From positions 51,383 through 115,382 of the forward strand of contig DAISIR010000009.1 in assembly GCA_036821905.1 (NCBI GenBank): 64,000 nucleotides of DNA, given 5' to 3'. How positions within the stretch are numbered: the first letter of the stretch is position 1; every line of letters starts with the position of its first letter. Position numbers and translations under genes: made by a program. This document shows positions 36,337 to 44,473 of this stretch, in pieces. The notes under the pieces were generated by a model. That model was not told where the DNA came from. It did no database searches and was given only the letters and a program-made list of their open reading frames with translations. The stretch is from Brooklawnia sp937867175 (GTDB lineage: Bacteria; Actinomycetota; Actinomycetes; Propionibacteriales; Propionibacteriaceae).

Positions 36337-36828
36337 TTAACGGTAGTTGGTGTATTGGACCGCGAAGTCGTAATCCGCCTCGCGGATGAGCCGCTGGACG
36401 GCCTGTAGATCGTCGCGCTTCTTGGAACTCACCCGCAACTCGTCGCCTTGGATCTGAGCCTTGACGCCCTTGGGTCCCTCGTCGCGGATCAGCTTGCCGA
36501 TCTTCTTCGCGTTCTCCTGCGAGATACCGTTCTGCATGTCCGCGGTCATGTGCCAGGTCTTGCCCGAAAGTCGGGGCTCGGAGGCGTGCACAGACTTGAG
36601 GTCAACACCGCGACGCACCAGTTTGGTCTGGAAGACGTCCCAGATCGCCTTGACGCGTTCTTCACCGTTCGCCTGCATCGCGATCGCGTCGCCCGACCAC
36701 TTGATGGACGCCTCAGTGCCCTTGAAGTCGAAGCGCTGGCCGACCTCGCGGGCTGCCTGGTTGAGCGCATTGTCGACTTCTTGTCGGTCGACCTTGCTGA
36801 CGATGTCAAAGGAGCTATCTGATGCCAT
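36337..36828 (-). CDS. YajQ-family nucleotide-binding protein
   Basis: 163 residues, full YajQ length: SSFDIVSKVDRQEVDNA at the N-terminus, FDFKGTEASI, then SGKTWHMTADMQNGISQENA and the C-terminal VSSKKRDDLQAV ... FAVQYTNYR. Members bind nucleic acids or nucleotides (c-di-GMP in some species); the role here is unknown. ATG 36828 matches the family start; the longer open frame upstream is untranslated. Confidence 0.9.
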   Translation of the reverse strand: MASDSSFDIVSKVDRQEVDNALNQAAREVGQRFDFKGTEASIKWSGDAIAMQANGEERVKAIWDVFQTKLVRRGVDLKSVHASEPRLSGKTWHMTADMQNGISQENAKKIGKLIRDEGPKGVKAQIQGDELRVSSKKRDDLQAVQRLIREADYDFAVQYTNYR

Positions 36829-37016
36829 GCTCCAATCTTGCCAGCATCTGCTCGCCATCGCCCTGGCCTGCGGCTGGCGGCGGCCATCCCTGAACAGGGC
36901 GCAGCCACGGCGCCAAGGGCCGCCGGAAAGCGGTTGCCGGTGCCGTGCCTGTGCGCAGTTCAGGGAATCTGGGCGAGTCGGGTCCCATCCGAGCGTCCAC
37001 GACGGCCGAGCGAGTT

Positions 37017-37044
37017 TTGCCAAGACCGGCCATTCTGCTAACGT
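37017..37044 (+). promoter_or_regulatory. promoter of tRNA-Tyr
   Basis: TTGCCA (37017-37022), 16-bp spacer, TAACGT (37039-37044) with a TGC just before it (extended -10). Transcription would start about 18 bases before the tRNA. Confidence 0.55.
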
Positions 37045-37068
37045 CATTCCTCGCTGGTTCACAGCAAT

Positions 37069-37150
37069 GGCAGCTTGCCCGAGTGGCCAAAGGGAGCGGT
37101 CTGTAAAACCGTCGGCGACGCCTACGATGGTTCGAATCCATCAGCTGCCA
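37069..37150 (+). tRNA. tRNA-Tyr (GTA)
   Basis: 82-base gene with 7-bp acceptor GGCAGCT/AGCTGCC, anticodon loop CTGTAAA (anticodon GTA) on stem GCGGT/ACCGT, a long variable arm and a TTCGAATCC T-loop. The long variable arm fits bacterial tRNA-Tyr. No CCA is encoded. A strong terminator follows directly. Confidence 0.95.
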
Positions 37151-37153
37151 CGC

Positions 37154-37185
37154 AAAGACCCGGTCGATTCATCGACCGGGTCTTT
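37154..37185 (+). terminator. terminator after tRNA-Tyr
   Basis: Perfect 15-bp inverted repeat (37154-37168 with 37171-37185, core ACCCGGTCGA/TCGACCGGGT) ending in TTT. It lies between tRNA-Tyr and the convergent psuG gene. Confidence 0.85.
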
Positions 37186-37247
37186 GATCTTGCTGGCGGT
37201 CATTGAACGAAGCTGCTCGAGGCCCGCCTGACCGAAAAGCCTTCGGC

Positions 37248-38168
37248 TCAGTCGGTGTACCGGGGAGTGCTGGCCAATTCCTTGGCCACCTCGGCGGCCA
37301 AGGCGACGTTTTGTCGGTAGATCTCGCGGTTGACCTGCCAGGCGATCCCTCCGGTGGCTTCCTCCAGACTGGCCAGCAGGATCTGGGTATCGTCCTCGCC
37401 GTCTTCGATGTAGCGGGACGCGATCTCGACGGCCTGGGCCAGCCGCTCGTCGTAGTCTGGGACCTCACGATCGCGCCGGATCGGGTTTGAGATCAGCAGC
37501 GTCTGGGTCAGCCCCAGTTCGTCGCGGGCACGGGCGATGGCGGCGATCTCGGCAGCATTGTCCACCCGATGGTCGACCGCGAACCCCGAACTGGCGATGT
37601 AGAAGCCGGCGAATTCGTCGCTGCGATACCCGAGCACCGGGACACTCAACGTCTCCAACCGCTCCAACGTTGCCGGTACGTCGAGCATCGGACGCACGCC
37701 CGCCGTGATCAGCACCAGTGGGTGTATGGCCAACGCGGTGAGGTCGCTGGACTCCTGCAGCGCGGTCCCCACGGTGTGTGCGCGGTGCACCCCACCCAGC
37801 CCGGTGGTCGCACAGACCTTAATGTCGGCTCGGTGTGCAAGGTGCACCGCGGCGGCCAGTGTCACCCCGCCCGTGCTGCCTCTGGTCTCGATGATCGGCA
37901 GATCACGGATCGACACCCGCACTGCGTCGGGATCCTTGGCCAGCCGGGTCAGTTCTTCGGGGGTCAGGCCGATGACGGCGTCACCGTCGATCACCCCGAT
38001 GGTCGCCGGCACCACCTTCGCAGCCTTGAGTTGCTCCTCGACCGCCAACGCGGTTTCAAGGTTCATCGGGTGCGGTAGCGCGTGGGTGATGATGCCGGTT
38101 TCCAAGGCGACGACCGGGAACCCGTGGTCGAGGGCGTCCTTGACCAGGGGGCTGTAGCGAATGGTCAC
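37248..38168 (-). CDS. psuG: pseudouridine-5'-phosphate glycosidase
   Basis: 306 residues. PsuG reversibly splits pseudouridine 5'-phosphate to uracil and ribose 5-phosphate. Family signatures are present: VVALETGIITHALPHPMN near the N-terminus, TIGVIDGDAVIGL, SIRDLPIIETRGSTGGVT, and CATTGLGGVHR. The C-terminal LISNPIRRD segment and length also fit. The GTG at 38168 has GGAGG 4 bases upstream. No kinase partner (psuK) is adjacent, which is unusual only if it is not elsewhere. Confidence 0.9.
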   Translation of the reverse strand: MTIRYSPLVKDALDHGFPVVALETGIITHALPHPMNLETALAVEEQLKAAKVVPATIGVIDGDAVIGLTPEELTRLAKDPDAVRVSIRDLPIIETRGSTGGVTLAAAVHLAHRADIKVCATTGLGGVHRAHTVGTALQESSDLTALAIHPLVLITAGVRPMLDVPATLERLETLSVPVLGYRSDEFAGFYIASSGFAVDHRVDNAAEIAAIARARDELGLTQTLLISNPIRRDREVPDYDERLAQAVEIASRYIEDGEDDTQILLASLEEATGGIAWQVNREIYRQNVALAAEVAKELASTPRYTD

Positions 38169-38267
38169 GTTTCCTCCAAGTTCGGCGACCGGGCGCAATG
38201 CGTCCTGCAATGCATTCTTGCGCACCAACCGCACCGCGACCGCTCCGGGGTCCGGGTGTGATCGGAT

Positions 38268-38297
38268 TTGGCCGGGACGCGGGGGATCCGATACATT
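38268..38297 (+). promoter_or_regulatory. promoter of the tRNA-Thr/tRNA-Met/rpmG unit
   Basis: TTGGCC (38268-38273), 18-bp spacer, TACATT (38292-38297); start expected near 38304, just before tRNA-Thr. Confidence 0.55.
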
Positions 38298-38310
38298 GAT
38301 TCGTCGGCTG

Positions 38311-38383
<73 letters not shown>

Positions 38384-38440
38384 CCGTTGAACCGGGTGGG
38401 CTGCTACCGCGCAGCACTACCAAACTCGGCCCAACGAAAC

Positions 38441-38513
38441 GGCGGGATAGCTCAGGCGGTAGAGCAAGCGGCTCATAATCGCTGTGTCGCGGGTTCGAGT
38501 CCCGCTCCCGCTA
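38441..38513 (+). tRNA. tRNA-Met (CAT), elongator
   Basis: 73 bases. Acceptor GGCGGGA/TCCCGCT (first pair G-T), anticodon stem AGCGG/TCGCT (A-T outermost) with loop CTCATAA (anticodon CAT). The first acceptor pair is not the mismatch typical of initiator tRNA, and the stem lacks its three G-C pairs, so this is the elongator. The position before rpmG matches other actinobacteria. Confidence 0.9.
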
Positions 38514-38550
38514 CGACGACTGACCGGCACGAGGCTGAAGAGAGGCCAGC

Positions 38551-38721
38551 ATGGCGAAGAAGGCGCAGGACATCCGTCCGAAGATCACTTTGGCGTGCAC
38601 GGAGTGCAAGGACCGCAACTACATCACCAAGAAGAATCGGCGCAACAGCCCCGATCGTCTTGAGTTGATGAAGTTCTGCAAGCGCGAGAACAAGCACACT
38701 CTGCACCGCGAGACCCGCTGA
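38551..38721 (+). CDS. rpmG: 50S ribosomal protein L33
   Basis: 56 residues beginning MAKKAQDIRPKITLACTEC and containing NYITKKNRRNSPDRLELMKF and NKHTLHRETR, the full L33 pattern. It has three cysteines (C16, C19, C43); the fourth found in zinc-binding L33 forms is replaced (KFCKRENKHT), so zinc binding is doubtful. GAGAGG lies about 8 bases before the ATG. It sits in the conserved tRNA-Thr, tRNA-Met, rpmG, hadAB order. Confidence 0.95.
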   Translation: MAKKAQDIRPKITLACTECKDRNYITKKNRRNSPDRLELMKFCKRENKHTLHRETR

Positions 38722-38781
38722 GGGCTCGGACATTTGGCAACTGACGGTCGTCTGCTCGGGCAGACGGCCGTCATTGTTGTG

Positions 38782-38787
38782 TAGCGT
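38782..38787 (+). promoter_or_regulatory. -10 element of the hadA-like gene (leaderless)
   Basis: TAGCGT, 6 bases before the GTG at 38794; no ribosome-binding site. Confidence 0.5.
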
Positions 38788-38793
38788 TGAGTA

Positions 38794-39225
38794 GTGCCAA
38801 TCAGTCCTGAACATGTCGGACGCTCCTACCCGGCCACCAAGCCGTACCGAGTGAGCCGCGCCAAGATCGCCGAATTCGCCACCGCGCTCGGCGACCAGAA
38901 TCCCGCCTACTTCGACGAGGATTCACCGATCGCACCGCCCACCTTCGCCGCGGTGATCGCTGCGCAGGCCTGGGGTTCGATGTTCGACGATCCAGACCTC
39001 GGGCTGGCTTTGCGCCGCACCATGCACGCCGACCAGCGCTTCGACATCGTCCGTCCGCTGCGCGAGGGCGATGACGTGGTGGCCACCCTCACCATCGAGC
39101 GGGTACGCAGCCGCGGCGGCACCGACATGGTGACGATCGGGGTTGGGCTGGCCACCGTCGAGGGCGAGCCGTTGGGCACCGCCACCAGCCAGCTGATCCA
39201 TACCCGCGAGGAGGCAACGGCATGA
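38794..39225 (+). CDS. MaoC-family dehydratase, HadA-like subunit
   Basis: 143 residues with the FAS1-like/N-terminal MaoC hot-dog fold: EFATALGDQNPAYFDEDSPI, then PPTFAAVIAAQAW, and RFDIVRPLREGDDV. It lacks the catalytic hydratase motif, as expected for the non-catalytic partner of a HadAB-type (3R)-hydroxyacyl-ACP dehydratase. GTG 38794 appears leaderless. It couples to the next gene by ATGA. Confidence 0.85.
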   Translation: MPISPEHVGRSYPATKPYRVSRAKIAEFATALGDQNPAYFDEDSPIAPPTFAAVIAAQAWGSMFDDPDLGLALRRTMHADQRFDIVRPLREGDDVVATLTIERVRSRGGTDMVTIGVGLATVEGEPLGTATSQLIHTREEATA

Positions 39226-39638
39226 GTGATCTCATCGCGGTCGCAGTCGGTGATGAACTGCCGCCGCTAGATCTGCCACTTACCCGCTCCGATGTGGTGC
39301 GCTACTCGGGCGCGTCCACCGACTTCAACCCGATCCACTACAACGACCGGCTTGCTCGAGCGATCGGCCTGCCGGGCGTGGTAGTCCATGGCATGTGGAC
39401 GATGGGTGCCGCGCTACGAATCGTCACCGACTGGGTCGGCGACCCGTCAAAGGTGGTCAGTTACTTCGTCCGCTTCGTGGCGCCGGTGGCGGTGCCCGAC
39501 GATGACCAGGGCACCACGGTGCGGGTCTGCGCCAAGATCAGCGCGGTCTCGGACGATCTGATCACCATCGCGATCGAGGCCACCCACGACGATGACAAGG
39601 TCCTCGGGGCGGCGAAGGCGGAAGTGAGACGGAAATGA
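39222..39638 (+). CDS. MaoC-family (R)-hydroxyacyl dehydratase, HadB-like catalytic subunit
   Basis: 138 residues with the hydratase signature YSGASTDFNPIHYNDRLA (catalytic Asp-His) followed by GLPGVVVHGMWTMG. Together with the preceding subunit it would dehydrate 3-hydroxyacyl thioesters in fatty-acid synthesis. HadC, the third gene in mycobacteria, is absent here; murB follows, coupled by ATGA. Confidence 0.88.
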   Translation: MSDLIAVAVGDELPPLDLPLTRSDVVRYSGASTDFNPIHYNDRLARAIGLPGVVVHGMWTMGAALRIVTDWVGDPSKVVSYFVRFVAPVAVPDDDQGTTVRVCAKISAVSDDLITIAIEATHDDDKVLGAAKAEVRRK

Positions 39639-40801
39639 GTGACCTGCTCGGCATCAAGGACTACTTCACCGCCCCTGAAGATGACGACGCCATGGCAGTG
39701 ACGTCTTGCACCGTGGAGCGAGTGAGCGCCGACCTGCCGGGGCGTTCGCACAGTGGGTCCACCCAGCTGGCCGACCACACCACGTTCCGGCTTGGTGGGC
39801 CCGCCCGCAAGATCGTGCGCGCCACCACCGATGCGGAGCTGGTGGACGCAGTGCGCGAGACCGACGAGGCGGGCGAGCCGTTGCTCGTGCTGGGCGGCGG
39901 TTCCAACGTCTTGATCGGCGATGAGGGCTTCGACGGCACGGTAGTGCTGGTCGACACCCATGGTCTGGACGCCGAGGTCAGCGACTGTGGGGGATCTCAG
40001 GCCCGGGTGAAGTCCGGTGAATCGTGGGACGACCTGGTCGCGTACACGATCGACCAAGAGTGGGCCGGCCTCGAGGCACTCAGCGGTATCCCCGGGATGG
40101 TCGGCGCCACGCCGATCCAGAACGTCGGCGCCTACGGCCAAGAGGTCTCCCACACCCTGGCTCGGGTGCGCACCTGGGATCGCCAGGCTGGGGAGTTCCG
40201 CACGTTCACCGCCGACCAATGCGGTCTTGGCTATCGCGACTCGATCTTCAAGCAGTCCCGTGCCCCGCAGCAGGCCACCGGACGCTTCGTGGTGCTCGAA
40301 ACTTGGTTCCAGTTCCGGCTCGCCAGCCTGTCAGAGCCGGTGCGTTACGGACAGCTAGCCGCTCGCCTGGGCGTCGAGCTCGGCGCCCGCGTGCCGGCCC
40401 GCGAGGTGCGGCAGGCGGTTCTCGAGCTCCGTGCAAGTAAGGGCATGGTGCTGGACGCGGCCGACCACGACACCTGGTCGGCTGGCAGTTTCTTCACCAA
40501 CCCGATCCTGGACGCCGCCATCACCGACCAGCTTCCAGCGCAGGCGCCCCGCTTCGCCCAGCCCGACGGCCGGGTGAAGACGTCGGCAGCTTGGCTGATC
40601 GACCATTCCGGCTTCAACAAGGGCTTCCCTGGCGAAGGCGCGGCGAGACTGTCCAGCAAGCACGTACTGGCCCTGACCAACCAGGGCGGCGCTTCTGCAG
40701 CCGAGGTGGTTGCGCTGGCCCGCCAGGTGAGGGCGGGCGTGCACGACAGGTTCGGCATCTGGCTGGTGCCTGAGCCGGTGCTGGTCGGTCTCGAACTCTA
40801 G
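39635..40801 (+). CDS. murB: UDP-N-acetylmuramate dehydrogenase
   Basis: 388 residues. MurB reduces UDP-GlcNAc-enolpyruvate to UDP-MurNAc in peptidoglycan synthesis. FAD-binding segments TTFRLGGPARK and LVLGGGSNVLIGDEGF are followed by GIPGMVGATPIQNVGAYGQE, GYRDSIFK and AGSFFTNP (catalytic serine), and a C-terminal AAWLIDHSGFNKG. The first 40 residues are an extension without homology signature; ATG 39706 region could be an internal alternative, but the ATGA overlap with hadB supports 39635. Confidence 0.93.
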   Translation: MSDLLGIKDYFTAPEDDDAMAVTSCTVERVSADLPGRSHSGSTQLADHTTFRLGGPARKIVRATTDAELVDAVRETDEAGEPLLVLGGGSNVLIGDEGFDGTVVLVDTHGLDAEVSDCGGSQARVKSGESWDDLVAYTIDQEWAGLEALSGIPGMVGATPIQNVGAYGQEVSHTLARVRTWDRQAGEFRTFTADQCGLGYRDSIFKQSRAPQQATGRFVVLETWFQFRLASLSEPVRYGQLAARLGVELGARVPAREVRQAVLELRASKGMVLDAADHDTWSAGSFFTNPILDAAITDQLPAQAPRFAQPDGRVKTSAAWLIDHSGFNKGFPGEGAARLSSKHVLALTNQGGASAAEVVALARQVRAGVHDRFGIWLVPEPVLVGLEL

Positions 40802-40817
40802 GGTCGGCGGAGCGGGT

Positions 40818-40840
40818 CGTCCCAGCAATCCGCTGGGACG
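40818..40840. terminator. terminator between convergent murB and aspartate aminotransferase genes
   Basis: CGTCCCAGC (40818-40826), 5-base loop, GCTGGGACG (40832-40840): a perfect 9-bp stem in the 54-bp gap. It lacks a T tract and may work in both directions. Confidence 0.55.
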
Positions 40841-40855
40841 CGGCCAACTGCGGGC

Positions 40856-42049
40856 TCAGCGGACGGCCGCGATGGCGTTGGCCACGTACTCCACGCTGCC
40901 GGAGTTGACTGCGGCGACACAGATCCGGCCTGCGTCGGTGCCGTAGACGGCGAACTCCTCGCGCAGTCGCACCATTTGGTCCTTGGTCAGGCCCGAGTAG
41001 CTGAACATGCCGCGCTGCTCGGCGATGAAGCCCATGTCGTCGACCCCGGCGACCCTCAGGTATTCGACGAGTTGGCCGCGCACCTGCTGGATGCGCAGTC
41101 GCATGCCGGACAGTTCTTCCTCCCAGACCGACCGCAGTTCGGCGTCCGCCAGCACAGTGGCAACCAGTTGAGCCCCGTGCGTGGGCGGGTTGGAGTAGTT
41201 GGTGCGGATCACGATCTTGATCTGGGAGCGAACGCGATTGGCTTGGTCGGCGTCGTCGCAGACGATGGACAGCGCGCCCACCCGCTCGCCGTACAGACCG
41301 AAGCTCTTGCTGAACGAAGTGGCGACGAAGAAGCTGGGGATGCGCTCGGCGAAACGACGCACCACCCACGCGTCCGGCTCCAGGCCCACCGCAAAGCCCT
41401 GATAGGCCAAATCGATGAACGGCACCAACTCACGCTGGGCGACCGCATCGATGATGCGTTCCCACTGGGCGGCGTCAAGGTCGTAGCCCGTAGGGTTGTG
41501 ACAGCAGGCATGCAGCACCACGATTGTGCCGGGAGTAGCCGACTCCAGGTCGGCCAGCATGGCTTCGAAGTCGACCTCGCGGCTCACCGCATCGTAGTAG
41601 CGGTAGCTGCCCACTTGGAAGCCTGCCCGGGTGAACAAGGCCAGATGGTTCTCCCAGGACGGTGCGCTGATCAGCACCTGGGCATCGGGGGCGACCCGCT
41701 TGAGGAAGTCAGCGCCCACTTTCAGGCCGCCGGTGCCACCCAGCGCCTGCACGGTGACCACCCGGTCGCCCGCCAGCAGCGGTGAAGTGCTGCCGAAGAC
41801 CAAGGCCTTCACGTCCGCGATGTAGCTGCCCAGACCATCTATGGGCAGGTAGCCGCGCGGCTTGGGGTGCTCTGCCAACCGCTGCTCGGCGACCTTGATG
41901 CAGCGCAGGAGCGGCAACCGGCCAGTGTCGTCCTGATACACGCCCACCCCCAGGTTGGCTTTCTTCGTACGGGTATCAGCGTTGAACTTCTCGGTCAGGC
42001 CGAGGATCGGATCGGCGGGGGCCAGTTCGACATGGCTTAGCAGCGACAT
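40856..42049 (-). CDS. aspartate/aromatic aminotransferase (class I, PLP)
   Basis: 397 residues. Reads MSLLSHVELAPADPILGLTE at the start, then NLGVGVYQDDTG, VQALGGTGGLKVGADFL, CHNPTGYDLDAAQW and the PLP-lysine segment FFVATSFSKSFGLYGERVGA. Near the C-terminus are MFSYSGL and RICVAAVNSG. This is the AspC/TyrB subgroup that interconverts aspartate or aromatic amino acids with 2-oxo acids. The ATG at 42049 has AAAGG 8 bases upstream; TACCCT upstream is a likely -10. Which substrate dominates cannot be told. Confidence 0.9.
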   Translation of the reverse strand: MSLLSHVELAPADPILGLTEKFNADTRTKKANLGVGVYQDDTGRLPLLRCIKVAEQRLAEHPKPRGYLPIDGLGSYIADVKALVFGSTSPLLAGDRVVTVQALGGTGGLKVGADFLKRVAPDAQVLISAPSWENHLALFTRAGFQVGSYRYYDAVSREVDFEAMLADLESATPGTIVVLHACCHNPTGYDLDAAQWERIIDAVAQRELVPFIDLAYQGFAVGLEPDAWVVRRFAERIPSFFVATSFSKSFGLYGERVGALSIVCDDADQANRVRSQIKIVIRTNYSNPPTHGAQLVATVLADAELRSVWEEELSGMRLRIQQVRGQLVEYLRVAGVDDMGFIAEQRGMFSYSGLTKDQMVRLREEFAVYGTDAGRICVAAVNSGSVEYVANAIAAVR

Positions 42050-42093
42050 GGGGTAACCTTTCGACTTGGCCAAGGGTACCGCCCGATGGCGGT

Positions 42094-42123
42094 TTCGCAT
42101 TGTCGAGTTCGAACGAGTACACT
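42094..42123 (+). promoter_or_regulatory. promoter of the tRNA-Trp/secE/nusG unit
   Basis: TTCGCA (42094-42099), 18-bp spacer, TACACT (42118-42123); the -10 is good and the -35 is weak. The start would be near 42130. Confidence 0.45.
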
Positions 42124-42193
42124 TCCTGTCTTGGTAGCGACCGTCAAGGTCGAGTCCTGCCTGACGGGCAGCTCGAACCGAGGACGCAACCGA

Positions 42194-42266
42194 AGGGCAA
42201 TAGCTCAATTGGCAGAGCACCGGTCTCCAAAACCGGCGGTTGGGGGTTCAAGTCCCTCTTGCCCTG
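42194..42266 (+). tRNA. tRNA-Trp (CCA)
   Basis: 73 bases. Acceptor AGGGCAA/TTGCCCT, anticodon stem CCGGT/ACCGG with loop CTCCAAA (anticodon CCA), T-loop GTTCAAGTC. The position before secE is conserved in actinobacteria. Confidence 0.95.
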
Positions 42267-42393
42267 CGAACCGGCCGTGGACGCTGGCACAAGCCGCGCG
42301 CGCTGCCAGTTGCACGACATCGTTCCAGGCGTCATGTGCTGGGGCGGCACTCGAACCAGCGATGTGCGCATGACACCGGCGGAGGACGAATCA

Positions 42394-42975
42394 GTGGCGG
42401 ACGACAAGAGGCCCTCGAGAGGAAGCGGCGACCCCGCGGACGCGCAGGTGGCCTCGTCCTTGGGCGCCGACCCCGACGCAGAGCTGACCCCCGACGGTCG
42501 CGACTTGGCGCGCGAAGACCTGGACCCGGGCGCCCCCATCGAGGTGGCTCCCGATGAGGTGGACGCTGAGGAACTGCTGGAGGCGGTCGACGAGGTGGAC
42601 GACACTCCCGGCGAGGCCGACCCGGAGGACGTCGAGATCGCCGACGCCGGACAACTTGACGAGGCGACCGAAACCGCCCGTCAGGCGAAGTCGTCCCAGC
42701 CCAGCCCGGTGAAGCGCAACCTGACTGTCGCGCCGGTGAAGAAGGCGAAGCCAACCCCCAAACAGAGCGAGGCGCATGCTGCTGAGCGCAAGCGCACCAC
42801 GCCCGCACTGTTCGTCAAGCAGTCGATCGGCGAACTGAAGAAGGTCGTGTGGCCCACCGGCGACCAGCTGTGGCGTTATTTCGTCGTGGTGCTGGTCTTC
42901 GTGCTGTTCATCATGTTCTTCGTCGCCGGCCTCGACGCGTTGTTCGGTTGGCTGCTGCTGAAGGTGCTCGGCTGA
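42394..42975 (+). CDS. secE: preprotein translocase subunit SecE
   Basis: 193 residues. The SecE core is the last 65 residues (FVKQSIGELKKVVWPTGDQL plus one membrane helix, about 150-180). It is preceded by a long, very acidic and disordered extension (about 1-100) and a lysine-rich linker. The family core is about 60 residues, and actinobacterial SecE often carries such extensions. GTG 42394 is preferred because GGAGGA lies 7 bases upstream; an ATG at 42370 is in frame but without a site. nusG follows by 18 bp. Confidence 0.92.
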   Translation: MADDKRPSRGSGDPADAQVASSLGADPDAELTPDGRDLAREDLDPGAPIEVAPDEVDAEELLEAVDEVDDTPGEADPEDVEIADAGQLDEATETARQAKSSQPSPVKRNLTVAPVKKAKPTPKQSEAHAAERKRTTPALFVKQSIGELKKVVWPTGDQLWRYFVVVLVFVLFIMFFVAGLDALFGWLLLKVLG

Positions 42976-42993
42976 TCGACGAAGGAGGAGACC

Positions 42994-43830
42994 ATGACCA
43001 CTGAACCGAATGATGACCTGACTAGCTCCGACGAGGTTGAGATCGACCTGTCTGCGGGGTTCGCGGACGACCTTGAACCGGCGTCCGACGATGTCGAGAT
43101 CAACCTCGACTTCGGGGACTTCTCCGAGTCCGTCGAGCGCGACGTCGAGCTGAACCTTGACCTGGACGGGTTCGGTGACGAGCCCGAGCAGGACGACGAG
43201 GCCGACCAGGAGCCGGACCTGGCGTTGGAGAGGGCCCTTGAGGAACTGCGTGCCGAACTGCGAAGCAAGCCGGGCGAATGGTACGTGGTGCACACCTACT
43301 CGGGCATGGAAAACCGAGTCAAGCAGAACATCGACGCTCGTGTGGTCACCCTCAACATGGAGGACTACATCTACGAGACCTTGGTGCCCACCGAGGACGC
43401 CGTCGAGATTCGCAACGGTCAGAAGAAGAACGTCACCCGCACCTTCATGCCGGGCTATGTGCTGGTGCGGATGGACCTGACGGACGAGTCATGGGCAGCC
43501 GTGCGACACACCCCGTCGGTGACCGGGTTCGTCGGGCACGCCAACCAGCCAGTGCCGCTCGGCTTGGATGAGGTAGAGGGTATGCTCACCCCGTCCGTGC
43601 AGGCCAAGGTAGCCGCGGCTGGGCAGGCTCCGCGGCGCCGCAAGAAGGTCGAGGTTGTCGACTACCAGGTGGGTGACTCGGTCACGGTGGTGGATGGTCC
43701 GTTCGCGGGCGTGCACGCCACTCTCACCGAGATCAACCCGCACAACCAGCGCGTGAAGGCCATGGTCGAAATCCTCGGTCGCGAGACCCCGGTAGACTTG
43801 ACCTTCCCGCAGATCCAGAAGGTCGTCTGA
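42994..43830 (+). CDS. nusG: transcription termination/antitermination protein NusG
   Basis: 278 residues. The NGN domain starts near residue 95 (EWYVVHTYSGMENRVKQNI, then RTFMPGYVLVRMDL), and the KOW domain is at the C-terminus (VGDSVTVVDGPFAG ... VKAMVEILGRETPVDL). The first 85 residues are acidic and contain three imperfect repeats of a V-E-I/L-D/N-L-D unit spaced about 20 residues apart. AAGGAGGAG precedes the ATG. It acts with RNA polymerase, encoded 5 kb downstream. Confidence 0.95.
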   Translation: MTTEPNDDLTSSDEVEIDLSAGFADDLEPASDDVEINLDFGDFSESVERDVELNLDLDGFGDEPEQDDEADQEPDLALERALEELRAELRSKPGEWYVVHTYSGMENRVKQNIDARVVTLNMEDYIYETLVPTEDAVEIRNGQKKNVTRTFMPGYVLVRMDLTDESWAAVRHTPSVTGFVGHANQPVPLGLDEVEGMLTPSVQAKVAAAGQAPRRRKKVEVVDYQVGDSVTVVDGPFAGVHATLTEINPHNQRVKAMVEILGRETPVDLTFPQIQKVV

Positions 43831-43864
43831 CCGAGGATCTGCTGCCGTCGATCGGGCGGCGTCA

Positions 43865-43900
43865 GCAGCGGCTGGCGAGCTGCCGCACACCAGCCGCTGC
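43865..43900 (+). other. hairpin in the rplK leader
   Basis: GCAGCGGCTGG (43865-43875), 14-base loop, CCAGCCGCTGC (43890-43900): a perfect 11-bp stem in the 102-bp gap between nusG and rplK. There is no T tract, so it is more likely a processing or regulatory structure than a terminator. Confidence 0.5.
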
Positions 43901-43932
43901 GATCATCAACAGAAAACGGAAAAGGACCCACA

Positions 43933-44361
43933 ATGCCTCCCAAGAAGAAGGTAGCGGCGATCGTCAAGATCGCCATCCAGGCGGGTGCTGCCACGCCGGC
44001 CCCGCCGGTCGGTACCGCGCTTGGTCCGCATGGTGTCAACATCATGGAGTTCGTGAAGGCGTACAACGCCCGCACCGAAGGCCAGCGTGGCACCATCGTC
44101 CCGGCTGAGATCACGATTTTCGAGGACCGCACCTTCACTTTCATCGTGAAGACCCCGCCGGCCTCCGAACTGATCAAGCAGGCCGCTGGCCTGTCCAGGG
44201 GATCAAGCAAGCCGAGCAAGGAGAAGGCTGGCAAGATCACCAAGGACCAGGTCCGCGAGATCGCCACGACAAAGCTTCCCGACCTGAACGCGAACGATAT
44301 CGAGGCGGCCATGCTGATCGTCGAGGGCACCGCTCGCTCCATGGGTGTCACAGTCGAGTGA
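43933..44361 (+). CDS. rplK: 50S ribosomal protein L11
   Basis: 142 residues; AIVKIAIQAGAATPAPPVG and LGPHGVNIMEFVKAYNART are diagnostic, with the RNA-binding C-terminal domain following (AGKITKDQVREIATTKLPDL). GGAAAAGGA lies 6-14 bases upstream of the ATG. It binds the GTPase-associated centre of 23S rRNA. rplA follows after 112 bp. Confidence 0.97.
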   Translation: MPPKKKVAAIVKIAIQAGAATPAPPVGTALGPHGVNIMEFVKAYNARTEGQRGTIVPAEITIFEDRTFTFIVKTPPASELIKQAAGLSRGSSKPSKEKAGKITKDQVREIATTKLPDLNANDIEAAMLIVEGTARSMGVTVE

Positions 44362-44372
44362 CCCTCTTGGCG

Positions 44373-44388
44373 CCGGAGGAGTCTCCGG
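44373..44388 (+). other. small hairpin between rplK and rplA
   Basis: CCGGAG-GAGT-CTCCGG, a 6-bp stem with a 4-base loop in the 112-bp gap; possibly an L1-related control site, but this is only positional. Confidence 0.35.
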
Positions 44389-44473
44389 TCTGCCATCAAC
44401 CCACCTGGAAGGACGTGCATCCGAACCAGGAACTGGTGGATCAGCCCACGAGGCTGACGGAAAGGAACCAGAG

